From: Thiopseudomonas denitrificans
GTDB lineage: Bacteria > Pseudomonadota > Gammaproteobacteria > Pseudomonadales > Pseudomonadaceae
Length of the DNA: 64,000 nt
Reading direction: 5' to 3'
NCBI RefSeq assembly: GCF_002866065.1
Contig: NZ_LNJZ01000009.1
Location: 572,813-636,812 of the forward strand
Each line of letters starts with the position of its first letter. Position 1 is the stretch's first letter. The position numbers and the translations under genes are program-made. Below are positions 20,550 to 36,077 of the stretch, piece after piece. The notes under the pieces are model-generated. The model was not told the DNA's origin. It searched no databases and saw only the letters and a program-made list of their open reading frames with translations.

Positions 20550-21797
20550 TTAAAAATTGTTTTGTATCCAGCGGCGGATGCGCTGCATCGCCGATGGCTT
20601 GTTGAGGTCTTTGGCCACCTCGCCGTGTTCGGCGGGCGCACCGTCTTTCTGTTTGTTCAGGCCATAAATCAGCAGGCCGACCGCTGTCGAATACACCGGA
20701 TTGCGCAACAGTTCGGACATGCCCTTGATCCCCTGCGGACCACCAACACGCACCGGCATGTGAAACACTTCCTCGGCCAGCTCGACCGCACCTTCCATCT
20801 TCGCCGTTCCACCAGTGAGCACGATGCCGGCAGGAATCATGTCTTCGTAGCCGCTGCTGCGGATCTTGGCGTGAATCAGCTGGAACAGCTCTTCATAGCG
20901 TGCCTCGACCACCTCGGCCAGCGCCTGGCGCGACAGGTCGCGCGGCGCGCGATCACCCACGCTGGGCACCTTGATGGTCTCGTCCGGGTGGGTCAGTTTG
21001 GCCAGTGCGCAGGCGTAACGGATCTTGATTTCCTCGGCGTACTGGGTCGGAGTGCGCAGCGCCATGGCGATGTCATTGGTGACCTGGTCGCCGGCCACCG
21101 GAATCACGGCGGTATAACGGATCGCTCCCTCGGTGAAGATGGCGATGTCGGCCGTGCCGCTGCCGATATCCACCAGACAGACACCCAGTTCCATCTCGTC
21201 ATCGGTCAGCACGGCGGTAGCCGAAGCCAGCTGCTCGAGAATGGTACCGTCCAGCTCGATACCGCACCGGCTGACGCACTTTTCCACGTTCTGCGCCGCA
21301 TTGGTGGCACAGGTCACCACGTGTACCCGTGCCTCCAGACGCACCCCGGACATGCCCAGCGGCTGGCGCACACCCTCCTGCTTGTCGATGATGTAGTCCT
21401 GCGCCAGCGTGTGCAGGATGCGCTGGTCGGCGGCAATCGGTACGGCCTGGGCCGCATCCAGCACCCGCTCCAGGTCCTTGCGGCTGACCTCGCCATTATG
21501 GATGGCAACACTACCGTCGGAGTTCTGGCTGCGGATATGGCTGCCGGCCAGCCCGACATAGGCCGAGTGTACGTGGCATTCGGCCAGTTGCTGGGCCTCG
21601 TCTATTGCCTGCTGGATCGACTGCACGGTGGACTCGATGTCCACCACCACGCCTTTCTTCAGGCCCCGGGTCGGGCTGGTTCCCATGCCCACCACGTGCA
21701 GCTCGTCACCGGGCAATACCTCGGCGATCAGCGCCACCACCTTGGAGGTGCCGATGTCCAGTCCGACGATCATGTTGTGGCCTGTCTGGTATGTCAT
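20550..21797 (-). CDS. ftsA: FtsA, actin-like division protein
   Basis: Membrane-associated actin homologue that tethers FtsZ and recruits later divisome proteins. The 415-residue protein has the phosphate-1 motif MIVGLDIGTSKVVALIAE, the LVDIGSGTADIAIF phosphate-2 motif, GIVLTGGTAKMEG near the adenosine motif and an amphipathic C-terminal helix (MQRIRRWIQNNF) that binds the membrane. The ATG at 21797 has a GGGAG site about 9 nt upstream. It lies 15 nt downstream of ftsQ. Confidence 0.97.
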   Translation of the reverse strand: MTYQTGHNMIVGLDIGTSKVVALIAEVLPGDELHVVGMGTSPTRGLKKGVVVDIESTVQSIQQAIDEAQQLAECHVHSAYVGLAGSHIRSQNSDGSVAIHNGEVSRKDLERVLDAAQAVPIAADQRILHTLAQDYIIDKQEGVRQPLGMSGVRLEARVHVVTCATNAAQNVEKCVSRCGIELDGTILEQLASATAVLTDDEMELGVCLVDIGSGTADIAIFTEGAIRYTAVIPVAGDQVTNDIAMALRTPTQYAEEIKIRYACALAKLTHPDETIKVPSVGDRAPRDLSRQALAEVVEARYEELFQLIHAKIRSSGYEDMIPAGIVLTGGTAKMEGAVELAEEVFHMPVRVGGPQGIKGMSELLRNPVYSTAVGLLIYGLNKQKDGAPAEHGEVAKDLNKPSAMQRIRRWIQNNF

Positions 21798-21812
21798 GGA
21801 AAAATCGTCTCC

Positions 21813-22664
21813 CTATTGCACAGTAGTTTCATTGTTGTCTTCGTCACGCCAGGCGACTGCCAGCCCGTTGGCATAACGCAGATCCACACGTGCAATCTGT
21901 TTCATTTGTTCTTTGAGCTCGCGCTCGTAAATGGTGGTGAAGCGCCGCATCTTTTCCAGTATCTCGTCACGTCCCAGCAGCAGTTCCAGCCCCTCACGGG
22001 TATGCACAAACCAGCTGCCACGGGCCCGCAGCTCCAGCCGGGTAATGCTATAGCCCATGGGTCGCAGGATCCGGGTCAGGCTCCAGTACTGCTGCATGAC
22101 CTGTTCCTCGGTCCCTTCCGGGCCGACCAGCTGGGGCATGGTGTCCCCCGGTGCCCGGGTCACGCCGTGAAACACCTGCCCGCGACTGTTCAGCCACTGC
22201 TGCTCGCCCCAGCGTGCGATCGGCTGCTGCTCGACCACCTCGATCTTCAGCTGATCCGGCCAGACCCGGCTGATGCGTGCCTGATCAACCCAGGGCAATT
22301 GCTCCAGCGCCTGCTGCATGGCTGCCAGACTGGCTGACAGGAATCTTGCCTCGCCAAAGCGCTCCAGCTCCTGCTGCAACTGTTGCTGGTTCTGTGGTGC
22401 CACCTCACCCAGCTTGCTTTCCACCAGCACCTGGCTGATGGGCCGGTCCAGTTGTGGCCAAAGCACCTGCCAGGCCTGCAGCCCGGCTCCCAGGGCCACC
22501 ACTGCCAGCATGGCGAACAACAGCCGCCCGGCCAGCCGCCAGTTGATCCGCGGCATGCGCCACTGCCGGCGCCGGGCCGGCGGCGGCGCAACACGGCTGG
22601 CACCACGAGGAGTGGTTTGCACCCTCATGCCCGCTTTGCCGTTGTTGCCCGTGCGCATGCCCAT
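21813..22664 (-). CDS. ftsQ: FtsQ, division protein
   Basis: Bitopic membrane protein that links early and late divisome proteins through FtsB and FtsL. The 283-residue protein has a basic cytoplasmic tail, one membrane helix (about 46-66), a POTRA domain (about 72-143, with QALEQLPWVDQARISRVWPDQLKIEVVEQQPIARW-type pattern) and the beta domain. It starts 9 nt after ddlB. The C-terminal tail ends in an acidic, Asn-rich stretch. Confidence 0.94.
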   Translation of the reverse strand: MGMRTGNNGKAGMRVQTTPRGASRVAPPPARRRQWRMPRINWRLAGRLLFAMLAVVALGAGLQAWQVLWPQLDRPISQVLVESKLGEVAPQNQQQLQQELERFGEARFLSASLAAMQQALEQLPWVDQARISRVWPDQLKIEVVEQQPIARWGEQQWLNSRGQVFHGVTRAPGDTMPQLVGPEGTEEQVMQQYWSLTRILRPMGYSITRLELRARGSWFVHTREGLELLLGRDEILEKMRRFTTIYERELKEQMKQIARVDLRYANGLAVAWRDEDNNETTVQ

Positions 22665-22673
22665 CGCCTGCTC

Positions 22674-25040
<2,367 letters not shown>

Positions 25041-25048
<8 letters not shown>

Positions 25049-26111
25049 GGGCCACCTCCAGACAGGCATCCACCACCTGTTGCGCCGCTTGCGGCCGTGC
25101 CAGTTTGCGCGCCTGTTGCGCCATCTCGATCAGCCTGTGGCTATTCATGAAAACCTCGGTTAAATGTTGCGCCAGCACTTCCGGGGAGGTGTGCTGCTGC
25201 GGCAATACCAGCGCAGCCTGCTGCTGCGCCAAAAATTCTGCATTTTTGCTCTGGTGATCGTCGATCGCATGAGGCAGCGGAACCAGAAAGGCTGCCCGCC
25301 CCATAACGGCCAGCTCGCTGACGGTCAGGGCACCGGCACGGCAAATCACCAGGTCGGCCCAGGCATAGGCCTCGGCCATGTCGTCAATAAAGGGCTGTAC
25401 CCGGGCTGCAACAGCAGCCTCGGCATACCGCTGCCGGGTCACCTCCGCATGCTGCTCGCCACACTGGTGGCGCACCTCTGGCCGCAACCGGGGCTCCAGC
25501 AGTGCCAGCGCCGCCGGCAACAGCCGGTTCAACGGTTCGGCACCAAGGCTGCCGCCCACCACCAGCAAGCGCACCGGGCTCGACACCTGCTGTTTGTCCA
25601 GAGCACGGATGACAAGTTCAGCCCGCACCGGATTTCCCGTGGTCAACAGCTTGTCGCTGTCGGCAAAGGCCCCGGGGAAGGCTTGGCAAATACGGGCCGC
25701 AAAACGGGCCAGGCTGCGATTGGCGGTGCCGGCCACTGCGTTCTGCTCGTGAATCACCAGTGGCACACCACACAGACGGGCCGCCAGCCCGCCCGGACCG
25801 GTAACATAACCGCCCATGCCCAGCACACAGACCGGGCGGATGCGGCGCAGCAAACGCCAGGACTGCCACAGCGCTCCGAGCAGCTGCAACGGGGCCAGAA
25901 CCAGTTGCAACACGCCTTTGCCACGCAGGCCGGTGGCCGAAATATTGTGCAATTCGATACCCGCAGCCGGTACCACACGGCACTCGATGCCACGACCGGC
26001 ACCCAGCCAGTGCACCCGGTAACCACGGTTGCGCAGTTCCTCGGCACAGGCCAGCGCCGGAAATACATGTCCGCCGGTGCCGGCCGCCATGATCAGGATT
26101 GTCTCAGGCAT
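25041..26111 (-). CDS. murG: MurG, lipid II synthase (GlcNAc transferase)
   Basis: Peripheral membrane glycosyltransferase that adds GlcNAc to lipid I. The 356-residue GT-B enzyme has the first Gly-rich loop [33 protein letters not shown], the second nucleotide-binding part [14 protein letters not shown] and the acceptor motif [16 protein letters not shown] with catalytic-site Glu. It overlaps ftsW by 8 nt and murC by 8 nt. Complete. Confidence 0.97.
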
Positions 26112-27324
26112 GGCTCACCTCCACGGTTACAGGCTGTGATGGCGTACTGGCGGCCCGGGCCGACGATTGGCGCAACTCCCACTCGATCCGGATCAGCACC
26201 GCCAGCGAAACGCAGCAGATCACCAGCGAGCTGCCGCCGTAGCTGATGAACGGCAGGGTCAGCCCCTTGGTCGGCAGCAGGCCGGCATTCACGCCGATGT
26301 TGATGAATGCCTGTCCGGTCCACATCATGGCAATGCCATAGGCGCAATAAGCGGCAAAGGCATGCCCCGCCAGCTGGGCCCGGCGACCAAGGCGCAGCGC
26401 ACGCACGCAGACAAAGGTGAGCATGGCCACGGTCAGTAGCGCACCAACCATGCCAAGCTCCTCAGCCAGTACGGCAAACACGAAGTCGGTATGGGCTTCC
26501 GGCAGGTAAAACTGTTTTTGCACGCTGTTGCCCAGCCCCGCGCCGAAAATGTCACCCCGGCCAAAGGCGATCAGCGCTTGCGACAGCTGGTAACCACTGC
26601 CGAACTGGTCACGAAACGGATCGGTGAAGCTGGTGATGCGTTCCAGCCGGTAGCTTTCCGCTGTGACGAAGAACCAGCCCAGCGCTCCGAGAATGATCAA
26701 CAGCGGGGCCGCCACTTTCATACTGGTTCCGGCCAGGAAAATCATCACCACAACGCTACCGACCATAACCGTGGTGGCACCGAAATCGGGCTCCAGGTAA
26801 ATCAGGGCGGCAAATACCAGCAGCACCAGCAGCGGTTTGACAAAGCCGAACAGCTTCTTTTCCAGCTCGGCCTGATGGCGCACCAGATAGCCGGCAATGA
26901 AGAACACCATGAACAGCTTGGCCGGCTCGGACGACTGCAGGTTGAAGACCCGCAGGTTCAGCCAGCGCTTGGAACCATTCACCTCATGGCCAATGCCGGG
27001 AACATAGACCAGAACCAGCAGGACAAAGGCGACACCCAGCAACGGACCGCTCCACTTCTGCCAGTGCTGCACCGGAATCAGCAGACAGGCGGCACCGGCA
27101 CACAGGCCGGCCGCCACATACAGGGAGTGGCGAATGAAATAGTAATAATGGTTGCCGTTGTTGTGGGCGGCAGAAACGGCTGACGAGGCGGATGCGTTCA
27201 TCACCAGGCCCAGACCGAGCAGGCACAGACAGGCGCCCAGCAACCAGTAATCCAGATCGACTTTCTGGTGGCGGCCGCCCAGTGGAGAATTCTGCATCCA
27301 GGCAAAGAATCGTTGCATGATCAT
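26104..27324 (-). CDS. ftsW: FtsW, septal peptidoglycan polymerase (SEDS family)
   Basis: SEDS glycosyltransferase that polymerises lipid II at the septum together with FtsI. The 406-residue protein has about ten membrane segments, with the SEDS motifs GSKRWLNL, FNLQSSEPAKL, YLEPDFGAT, the catalytic-Asp loop LERITSFTDPFRDQFGSGYQ and the C-terminal GLTLPFISYGGSSL. The ATG overlaps the murD stop by 4 nt. The sequence begins MIMQRFFAWMQ, so the exact methionine is slightly uncertain. Confidence 0.96.
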   Translation of the reverse strand: MIMQRFFAWMQNSPLGGRHQKVDLDYWLLGACLCLLGLGLVMNASASSAVSAAHNNGNHYYYFIRHSLYVAAGLCAGAACLLIPVQHWQKWSGPLLGVAFVLLVLVYVPGIGHEVNGSKRWLNLRVFNLQSSEPAKLFMVFFIAGYLVRHQAELEKKLFGFVKPLLVLLVFAALIYLEPDFGATTVMVGSVVVMIFLAGTSMKVAAPLLIILGALGWFFVTAESYRLERITSFTDPFRDQFGSGYQLSQALIAFGRGDIFGAGLGNSVQKQFYLPEAHTDFVFAVLAEELGMVGALLTVAMLTFVCVRALRLGRRAQLAGHAFAAYCAYGIAMMWTGQAFINIGVNAGLLPTKGLTLPFISYGGSSLVICCVSLAVLIRIEWELRQSSARAASTPSQPVTVEVSHA

Positions 27325-28643
27325 GCCAGGCCCTCCACCGCACGGACAAACAGCTCGCCGCGCTCCTCGAAGTTCCTGAACATGTCCAGGCTGGCACAGG
27401 CCGGGGCCAGCAATACACTGTCTCCCGGCACACCTGCCTCAGCCGCTTTGGCCACCGCCTCGCCCAATGTGGCCGCCATCACCGCAGGCACACCGGTATC
27501 GGCCAGCGCCACACGGATCAGCTCCGCATCACGTCCAAGCAATACCAGTGCGCGACAGTGCCGGCGTACCGCTGCAGACAGTTCGGTAAAATCCGCGCCC
27601 TTGCCGTCGCCACCGGCAATCAGCACCAGCTTGTGTGTGTCATCGGCCAGCCCCTCGATGGCAGCCAGGGTGGCCCCGATATTGGTCGCCTTGGAGTCGT
27701 TGTACCAGTGCAGGCCATGTTTGTCAGCGATCCACTGGCAGCGGTGCGGCAGGCCGGCAAACTCTCGCAGGGCGTCCAGCATGGCTGCCATGGGCAGACC
27801 CGCGGCAGTACCCAGCGCCAGTGCCGCCAGTGCATTGGCCTGGTTGTGCAAGCCGGGGATTTTCAGTTGCGCCACAGGCAGCAGATTCTCGCTGCCACGC
27901 GCCAGCCAGCCATCACGCAGGCCAAACTCGTTGTCACTGTGCGGCACGGACAGGCCAAAGCCCAGTTGCTTGCCGGCCACAGTCTGCGGCTGCGCCGCCA
28001 CATCATCACGGTTGATGATTGCCCACTCGGCTTCCTGATACACCTGCAGTTTCACATCGGTGTAATGCTGCAAGTCACGGTAACGGTCCAGGTGGTCGGC
28101 ACTGATGTTCAGGCAGGTGGCCGCTTTGGCCTGCAGATGGCTGATGGTTTCCAGCTGGAAACTGGACAGTTCAAGCACATAGAGTTCAGCGGGCCGCTCC
28201 AGCAATGCCAGTGCCGGCATGCCGATATTGCCGCCCACACCCACCGTCAGGCCGGCCTTTTCCGCCATCAGGCCAACCAGCGTGGTCACAGTGCTCTTGG
28301 CATTGGAGCCGGTAATTGCGACCACCGGTGCCCGGGCATGCTGCAGAAACAGGTCAACATCGCCGCTGATATGCACGCCCCGTTCGATTTCACGCCGGAT
28401 CTGCGGCGTGGCCAGCGCCAGCCCGGGGCTGACATACAGGGTCTGCGCCTGTTGCAGCAGGGGCGTATCCAGCGAGCCGCAATGCAGCTCGACCTGTGGA
28501 AACTCGGCACGGATCTGCGTCAGCTCCGGTGGCTGCTCGCGGGTATCCACAGCAGCCACGGGCACGCCCTGGCGCGCCAGATGGCGTACCAGTGACAGTC
28601 CCGTTTTACCCAGGCCGACCACGACCTGCAGCTGCTGTGTCAT
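27321..28643 (-). CDS. murD: MurD, UDP-MurNAc-L-Ala--D-glutamate ligase
   Basis: Adds D-Glu to UDP-MurNAc-L-Ala. The 440-residue protein has the N-terminal VVGLGKTGLSLVRHL, the ATP-binding loop VAITGSNAKSTVTTL and the NDSKATN motif that marks MurD, and IAGGDGKGADF near the C-terminus. The P-loop reads SNAKST rather than TNGKST, as in other Pseudomonas-like MurD proteins. It starts 6 nt after the mraY coding region ends upstream and overlaps ftsW by 4 nt. Confidence 0.97.
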   Translation of the reverse strand: MTQQLQVVVGLGKTGLSLVRHLARQGVPVAAVDTREQPPELTQIRAEFPQVELHCGSLDTPLLQQAQTLYVSPGLALATPQIRREIERGVHISGDVDLFLQHARAPVVAITGSNAKSTVTTLVGLMAEKAGLTVGVGGNIGMPALALLERPAELYVLELSSFQLETISHLQAKAATCLNISADHLDRYRDLQHYTDVKLQVYQEAEWAIINRDDVAAQPQTVAGKQLGFGLSVPHSDNEFGLRDGWLARGSENLLPVAQLKIPGLHNQANALAALALGTAAGLPMAAMLDALREFAGLPHRCQWIADKHGLHWYNDSKATNIGATLAAIEGLADDTHKLVLIAGGDGKGADFTELSAAVRRHCRALVLLGRDAELIRVALADTGVPAVMAATLGEAVAKAAEAGVPGDSVLLAPACASLDMFRNFEERGELFVRAVEGLA

Positions 28644-28649
28644 TTGTTG

Positions 28650-29732
28650 TTACCTCAATTTCAGTGTGGACAGACCGACCAGCACCAGTACCACGGTGAT
28701 GATCCAGAAGCGCACGATCACCCGTGGTTCCGGCCAGCCCTTGAGCTCGAAATGGTGATGAATCGGTGCCATGCGGAACACCCGCTTGCCACGCAGCTTG
28801 AACGAAGCCACCTGGATCACCACCGACAGGGTTTCCACCACAAACACGCCGCCCATGATGAACAGCACGATTTCCTGGCGTACTGCCACAGCCACCAGAC
28901 CCAGCGCCGCCCCCAGTGCCAACGCGCCAACATCACCCATGAATACCTGTGCCGGATAGGTGTTGAACCACAGAAAGCCCAGGCCGGCTCCGACCAGCGC
29001 ACCGCAGAAAATGATCAGCTCGCCAACTCCCGGGATATAGGGAATGAACAGGTACTGGGCAAAGGTTGCGTGACCGGACAGGTAGGCAAAGATGCCCAGC
29101 GCACCACCCACCAGCACTGTTGGCAGGATCGCCAGGCCATCAAGGCCATCCGTCAGGTTGACCGCGTTGCTGGAGCCGACAATCACGAAGTAGGTCAGCA
29201 CCACAAAGCCCAGCCCCAGTTGCAGGCTGACATCTTTCAAAAACGGGAAGATCAGTGCGGTTTCCGCGGGGCCTTGCGCGGTGGCATACAGGGCAATGGC
29301 CGCACCCAGGCCAAATACCGACTGCCAGAAGTATTTCCAGCGTCCGGGCAGGCCACGCGAATTCTTCTCGATCACCTTGCGGTAGTCATCAACCCAGCCG
29401 ATGGCACCAAACAGCAAGGTGGTGACCAGCACGATCCAGACATAGCGGTTGCCCAGATCACCCCACAACAGGGTGCTGATGGCAATGCTGGCCAGAATCA
29501 GGGCGCCACCCATGGTCGGCGTGCCGGATTTGGACAAATGACTCTGCGGGCCGTCGGTACGTACCGACTGGCCAATCTGCAGGCCACGCAGGGTACGGAT
29601 CATCCAGGGCCCCAGCCACAGCGACATCACCAGGGCGGTCAGGATGCCCAGAATGCCGCGCAGGGTCAGATACTGGAAGACCGCAAAGCCCTTGTAGTAT
29701 TGCTGCAGGTATTCAGCAATCAGTAACAACAT
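28650..29732 (-). CDS. mraY: MraY, lipid I synthase
   Basis: Integral membrane phospho-MurNAc-pentapeptide transferase that makes lipid I on undecaprenyl phosphate. The 360-residue protein has ten hydrophobic segments and the conserved motifs [15 protein letters not shown] with the catalytic Asp pair, LTDGLDGLA and the Mg/nucleoside motif MAPIHHHFE(L)KGW. The ATG at 29732 ([16 protein letters not shown]) is the family start and overlaps the end of murF; the longer open frame upstream lies inside murF and is not part of the protein. Confidence 0.97.
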   Translation of the reverse strand: MLLLIAEYLQQYYKGFAVFQYLTLRGILGILTALVMSLWLGPWMIRTLRGLQIGQSVRTDGPQSHLSKSGTPTMGGALILASIAISTLLWGDLGNRYVWIVLVTTLLFGAIGWVDDYRKVIEKNSRGLPGRWKYFWQSVFGLGAAIALYATAQGPAETALIFPFLKDVSLQLGLGFVVLTYFVIVGSSNAVNLTDGLDGLAILPTVLVGGALGIFAYLSGHATFAQYLFIPYIPGVGELIIFCGALVGAGLGFLWFNTYPAQVFMGDVGALALGAALGLVAVAVRQEIVLFIMGGVFVVETLSVVIQVASFKLRGKRVFRMAPIHHHFELKGWPEPRVIVRFWIITVVLVLVGLSTLKLR

Positions 29733-31105
29733 CAGTCTGTTTCCTTGTCCGCTTGTAAAATGGCAGCAACGGCCTGCTCCATGGCGGCACTGCGTGAGCC
29801 CTTGACCAGATAGCTGGTGGGCAGGGTAATGCGACTGGCCAGCGTGGCCAGCAGTTCTTCCCGGCTGGCAAAATGCTGCGCCATGCCATTGAAGGTACTG
29901 ACCGCATGCTGCATGTGCGGCCCGACGGCAAACAGCACGTCGGCCTTGCCATTGGCGTATTCGCCCAGGGCGCCATGCTCCGCTTCGGCCCACTCGCCCA
30001 GCTCGCCCATGTCACCCAACACCAGGATGCGCTGACCTGGCATGGACTCCAGCAGATCCATGCCGGCGCGCATGGATGCCGGGTTAGCGTTATAACTGTC
30101 ATCAATCAGCACTCCGCCATGGCTCAGTGCATGCCGCAGACAGCGTCCGGCGACCGGTTGTGCCTGCTGCAAACCCTGCACAATAGCCTCCAGCGCGATA
30201 CCGGCCGCATGCGCGGTGGCCGCAGCCGCCAGCGCGTTGGCCAGGTTGTGCGCACCTGCCAGCTGCAGCTGCACCCGCGCACTGCCGGCCGGCGTGCACA
30301 GCGTGAAGCGGGCACAGCCACCCTCAAAGCTTGCGTCCCGGGCATACACATCCGCCTGCTCGTTGCTGACGGCAAAGCTCAGTACCCGGCTGGCACTGCT
30401 GCGCTCGCGCCACTGGGCAAAGGCCGCATCATCAAGGTTCAGCACCGCCACGCCCTGGCCGTGCATGTCATCCAGGATCTCGCCCTTGGCGCGGACAATG
30501 TGTTCCGGCCCGCCAAATTCGCCAGCATGAGCCATGCCGGCGTTGTTGATCAGTACCACCTGCGGCTGCGCCAGCGAGCGGGTCCAGGCAATTTCGCCGG
30601 GCAGGGATGCGCCCAGCTCGATCACCGCCAGCTGGTGTCGCGCCTCCAGCTCAAGCAGAGTCAGCGGCACACCGATTTCGTTGTTCAGGTTGCCCTTGGT
30701 GGCCAATACCGCCCCGGCGCCAACGGCAGCTCCGCCAATGCTGGCCAGCAGCTCCTTCACTGTGGTCTTGCCGCTGGAACCAGTCAGGGCAATCAGGGTG
30801 CCCTTGAACTGCGCACGGTTGTGCCGTCCCAGCAAGCCCAGTGCAACCCGGGTATCACCCACCGCCAGCTGTGGCAGTTCGCTGCTGTCCTGCCAGGCAT
30901 CAACCAGCGCCGCAGCGGCACCGGCGGCTTCTGCCTGCGGCAGGTAGTCGTGACCGTCGAAAGTATCGCCGGTCAGGGCAACAAACAGGTCGCCATCACG
31001 CAGGCTGCGCGTATCCGTGTGGACACGTCGTACCTGGACATCGGCGCCCAGTAGCTGACCATCCAGCAGGGGTATCAGTTCGGCAAGATGCCATGCCCTA
31101 AACAT
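29732..31105 (-). CDS. murF: MurF, D-Ala-D-Ala adding ligase
   Basis: Joins D-Ala-D-Ala to the UDP-MurNAc-tripeptide, completing the pentapeptide precursor. The 457-residue protein has the ATP loop [27 protein letters not shown] and the [12 protein letters not shown] motif. The ATG at 31105 overlaps the murE stop by 8 nt; the upstream open stretch lies inside murE. The stop shares one base with the mraY start. Confidence 0.96.
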   Translation of the reverse strand: MFRAWHLAELIPLLDGQLLGADVQVRRVHTDTRSLRDGDLFVALTGDTFDGHDYLPQAEAAGAAAALVDAWQDSSELPQLAVGDTRVALGLLGRHNRAQFKGTLIALTGSSGKTTVKELLASIGGAAVGAGAVLATKGNLNNEIGVPLTLLELEARHQLAVIELGASLPGEIAWTRSLAQPQVVLINNAGMAHAGEFGGPEHIVRAKGEILDDMHGQGVAVLNLDDAAFAQWRERSSASRVLSFAVSNEQADVYARDASFEGGCARFTLCTPAGSARVQLQLAGAHNLANALAAAATAHAAGIALEAIVQGLQQAQPVAGRCLRHALSHGGVLIDDSYNANPASMRAGMDLLESMPGQRILVLGDMGELGEWAEAEHGALGEYANGKADVLFAVGPHMQHAVSTFNGMAQHFASREELLATLASRITLPTSYLVKGSRSAAMEQAVAAILQADKETD

Positions 31106-32566
31106 GTGTTTTCTCCCATCCGGCCAACGCCAGTCGAGCCTGCTCCAGATCCGAAAATGGCTGGCGCTGCCCATTGATTTCCTGATAGTCCTCGTGCCCC
31201 TTGCCCGCGATGACCACAACATCACCCGGCTGTGCCTGGCCGATCGCTGTGGCAATGGCAAGGGCACGGTCATCAAACTCCTGCACATTGGCTACCGGGC
31301 TCAGTCCGGCCAGAATGTCGGCCCGGATTTGCGCGGGGTCCTCGTGGCGCGGGTTGTCATCCGTCACCAGCAAAGAGTCCGCACTGGCTTCGGCTACCAC
31401 CGCCATCAGTTCGCGCTTGCCACGATCCCGCTCGCCGCCGCAGCCGAACACGCAGTGCAGCCGCCCATTGGCAGCCACATGGGAACGCATGGCAATCAGC
31501 ACCTGCTGCAGTGCATCCGGCGTGTGTGCGTAGTCGATCACCACCAGCGGTTTGCCCGGCTCGGCCACAGCCTGCATGCGGCCGGCCGGCGGTGCCAGCC
31601 GGGGCATCACCGCCAGGATGTCCTGCAGGGCATAGCCCATGCCGGACAACGTGGCTACCACCGCCAGCAAGTTGCTCAGGTTGAAGCGGCCCAGCAACGG
31701 GCTGCGCAGCAGCGCTTCGCCCTGGGTGGTGGCAACAGTGGCCAGAATGCCCTGGTTGCTGTATTCGACCTGGCGACAGTGAATGTGCGCCCCGGTCTTG
31801 CTGATGCTGTAGGTTTTCAGGCTGCTTCCCGCATGCGTCTGTGCCAGCCGTACGCCCAGCTCGTCATCCAGGTTGAGCACCCGCACTTTCAGGCCGGGCC
31901 AGTCGAACAGGGCGGCCTTGGCTTCGGCATAGGCGTCCATGCTGCCGTGGTAATCCAGGTGGTCACGGGTCAGGTTGGTCAGCACCGCCACATCGACATC
32001 CACAGCCGCCAGACGCTTTTGCTCCAGCCCGTGGGACGACACTTCCATCGCCACATGGGTGGCACCGTCCTGTTTCAGGTCCGCTAGGACGGACTGCAGG
32101 GTAATCGGATCGGGCGTGGTATGGATGCCGCCCTGCAAGCTGCCAAGAAAGCCGTTCCCCAGGGTACCGATAACCGCGCACTTTTCTCCGAGGTGCTCCA
32201 GCGCCTGCGCCAGCAGATGCGACACAGTGGTCTTGCCATTGGTACCGGTCACGCCCAGCATGGTCAGCGCCCGGCTCGGCTCGCCATAAAAACGCCCGGC
32301 AATCGCCGACAGCTGGGCCTGCAGGCCCTTCACCGGCAGCAGCAGCGCTGCACTATCCTGGATGTCAGGCGCATTTTCAGCCTCATAGGCAACGGCAGCA
32401 GCGCCCCGGGCAATGGCATCGGCAATATGTTGACGGCCATCGGACTGGCTGCCCGGCACGGCCAGGAACAGGTCGCCCGGCCTGACCTTGCGGCTGTCCA
32501 GCGTCAGTTCCCGGATCAGGGTGTTGCTATGCGCCTGTGGCAGCAACTGGTTCAATGGCATTGGCA

Positions 32567-32567
<1 letters not shown>
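31098..32567 (-). CDS. murE: MurE, UDP-MurNAc-tripeptide (mDAP) ligase
   Basis: Adds meso-diaminopimelate to UDP-MurNAc-L-Ala-D-Glu. The 489-residue protein has DSRKVRPGDLFLAVPG, the ATP loop VTGTNGKTTVSHLL and the motif VTDDNPRHEDP; DNPR is the diaminopimelate-recognition signature. The start is a GTG at 32567, sharing one base with the ftsI stop (TAGTG) and preceded by a GAGGGGG tract; the resulting N-terminus MPMPLNQLLPQA matches Pseudomonas MurE better than the ATG two codons later. Confidence 0.95.
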
Positions 32568-34604
<2,037 letters not shown>

Positions 34605-34608
<4 letters not shown>

Positions 34609-35546
34609 CGCAACTTCTCCGCCACACGCATCACCGCACTACGGGCACGCGGATTGGCCTGCAGTTCCTGCTCACCCGCATACTGCGGCTTGCCCAGCAA
34701 CTTGAGTACCGGCACGAAGGGCTCCGGCCTGATCGGCAAATGACGCGGCAGGGCATCAGCCTCGCCACGCGCCTGCCGGCGCATGAACTGTTTGACGATC
34801 CGGTCTTCAAGAGAATGGAAGCTGATGACAACCAGCCGTCCGCCCACAGCCAGGCTGTCCAGCGCCGCCTGCAGGCCCAGTTCGAGGTCACCCAGTTCGT
34901 TGTTGACATGGATGCGCAAACCCTGAAAAGCCCGGGTCGCCGGATGCTTGCCCTTTTCCCAGGCCGGGTTGGCTGCACTGATCACTTCCGCAAGGTCTGC
35001 GGTGCGGACAAAGGGTTTGTCTTCGCGTCGCTTGACAATGGCCTGCGCCATGCGCCGGGCAAAACGTTCCTCGCCGTATTCCTTGAACACACGGGTAATA
35101 TCTTCTGCCGTTGCCTGGTGCAGCCAGTCAGCCGCGCTGACTCCGGCATCCGGATTCATGCGCATGTCCAGCGGCCCGTCCTGGGTAAAACTGAAGCCCC
35201 GCCCCGCATCATCCAGCTGTGGCGAGGACACCCCAAGATCAAGCAAAACGCCATCAATCTTGCCGGCCAGATCACGCCCGGCCAGCTCGTCATGCATGTC
35301 GGCAAAGCTGCGCTGCACGATATCAAAACGTTCATCAGCAAGGGCCAGCGCCCTGCCTGCGGCAATGGCCTGGGGGTCCTTGTCAAAACCGAGCAACCGT
35401 CCCTGTGGGCCCAGTTGCTGCAAAATCAGGCGGCTGTGCCCGCCGCGACCGAAGGTTCCGTCCACATAACAGCCAGCGGCATGCACTTGCAGGGCACGCA
35501 CGGCTTCGTCCAGCAGGACGCTTATGTGCTTGTGTTCGGCGTTCAT
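34605..35546 (-). CDS. rsmH: RsmH, 16S rRNA m4C1402 methyltransferase
   Basis: N4-methylates C1402 of 16S rRNA. The 313-residue protein has [10 protein letters not shown], the SAM-binding stretch [35 protein letters not shown] and [17 protein letters not shown] two codons upstream could also start translation and overlaps the mraZ stop, but the ATG at 35546 ([11 protein letters not shown]) gives the usual N-terminus. Part of the dcw operon. Confidence 0.95.
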
Positions 35547-35548
35547 GA

Positions 35549-36001
35549 TCAAAGCACCAGACTACGGAGTTCTTCGGGAATGTCGTTGTGCTGCACAAAG
35601 CTGATGTCCTGCTCGAACTGGGCCTGCCATTTGCTTTCGTCCCAGATCTGGAACTTGTGCAGCATGCCGACCAGCGCAACGTGCTTGTCCAGCCCGACCC
35701 GGCTGCGCAGCTGTGGCGGCACCAAAAAACGGCCACTGCCATCCAGCTCGACATCAATCGCGTTACCCACCAGCAAGCGTTGCAGGCTGCGGGCTTCCGG
35801 CACCATGGTGGACATGCGGCCAATCTGGGTTTCGACGCGCTCCCACTCGTGCAAAGGGTAAAGACACAGGCACGGCTCATGCAGGTCGATGGTGATCACC
35901 ATCTGACCGGCACAACGCTCATCAAGCTCCTGGCGATAGCGACTCGGCATCGCCAGACGCCCTTTGGCGTCCAGATTGATAGAACTGGATCCGCGAAACA
36001 T
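35549..36001 (-). CDS. mraZ: MraZ, dcw transcriptional repressor
   Basis: SpoVT-AbrB-fold ring-forming DNA-binding protein that represses its own operon. The 150-residue product begins [23 protein letters not shown] and contains the two repeats of the fold, the second as [14 protein letters not shown]. The start at 36001 is chosen on the N-terminal sequence; ten further in-frame codons upstream would run into the operator region. First gene of the dcw cluster. Confidence 0.96.
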   Translation of the reverse strand: MFRGSSSINLDAKGRLAMPSRYRQELDERCAGQMVITIDLHEPCLCLYPLHEWERVETQIGRMSTMVPEARSLQRLLVGNAIDVELDGSGRFLVPPQLRSRVGLDKHVALVGMLHKFQIWDESKWQAQFEQDISFVQHNDIPEELRSLVL

Positions 36002-36044
36002 GTGTGTGCTTTCCAACCGTGGGAAGCGCATTCAAGCAGAAAAA

Positions 36045-36072
36045 CCCACTTTCTTCCACTTTGCGCCACTTT
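36045..36072 (-). promoter_or_regulatory. MraZ operator: three direct repeats
   Basis: On the minus strand AAAGTGG occurs three times at an exact 10-bp period (plus-strand CCACTTT at 36046-36052, 36056-36062 and 36066-36072), about 45 nt before the mraZ start. MraZ is known to bind three or four TGGG-like direct repeats spaced 10 bp apart in mraZ promoters; here they follow the -10 box and would overlap the transcription start. Confidence 0.85.
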
Positions 36073-36077
36073 GGCAC

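Noticed and set aside
28240-28320. MurD P-loop with SNAKST instead of TNGKST as a defective site
   Set aside because: The same form occurs in Pseudomonas MurD and keeps the Lys and Ser/Thr needed for ATP.
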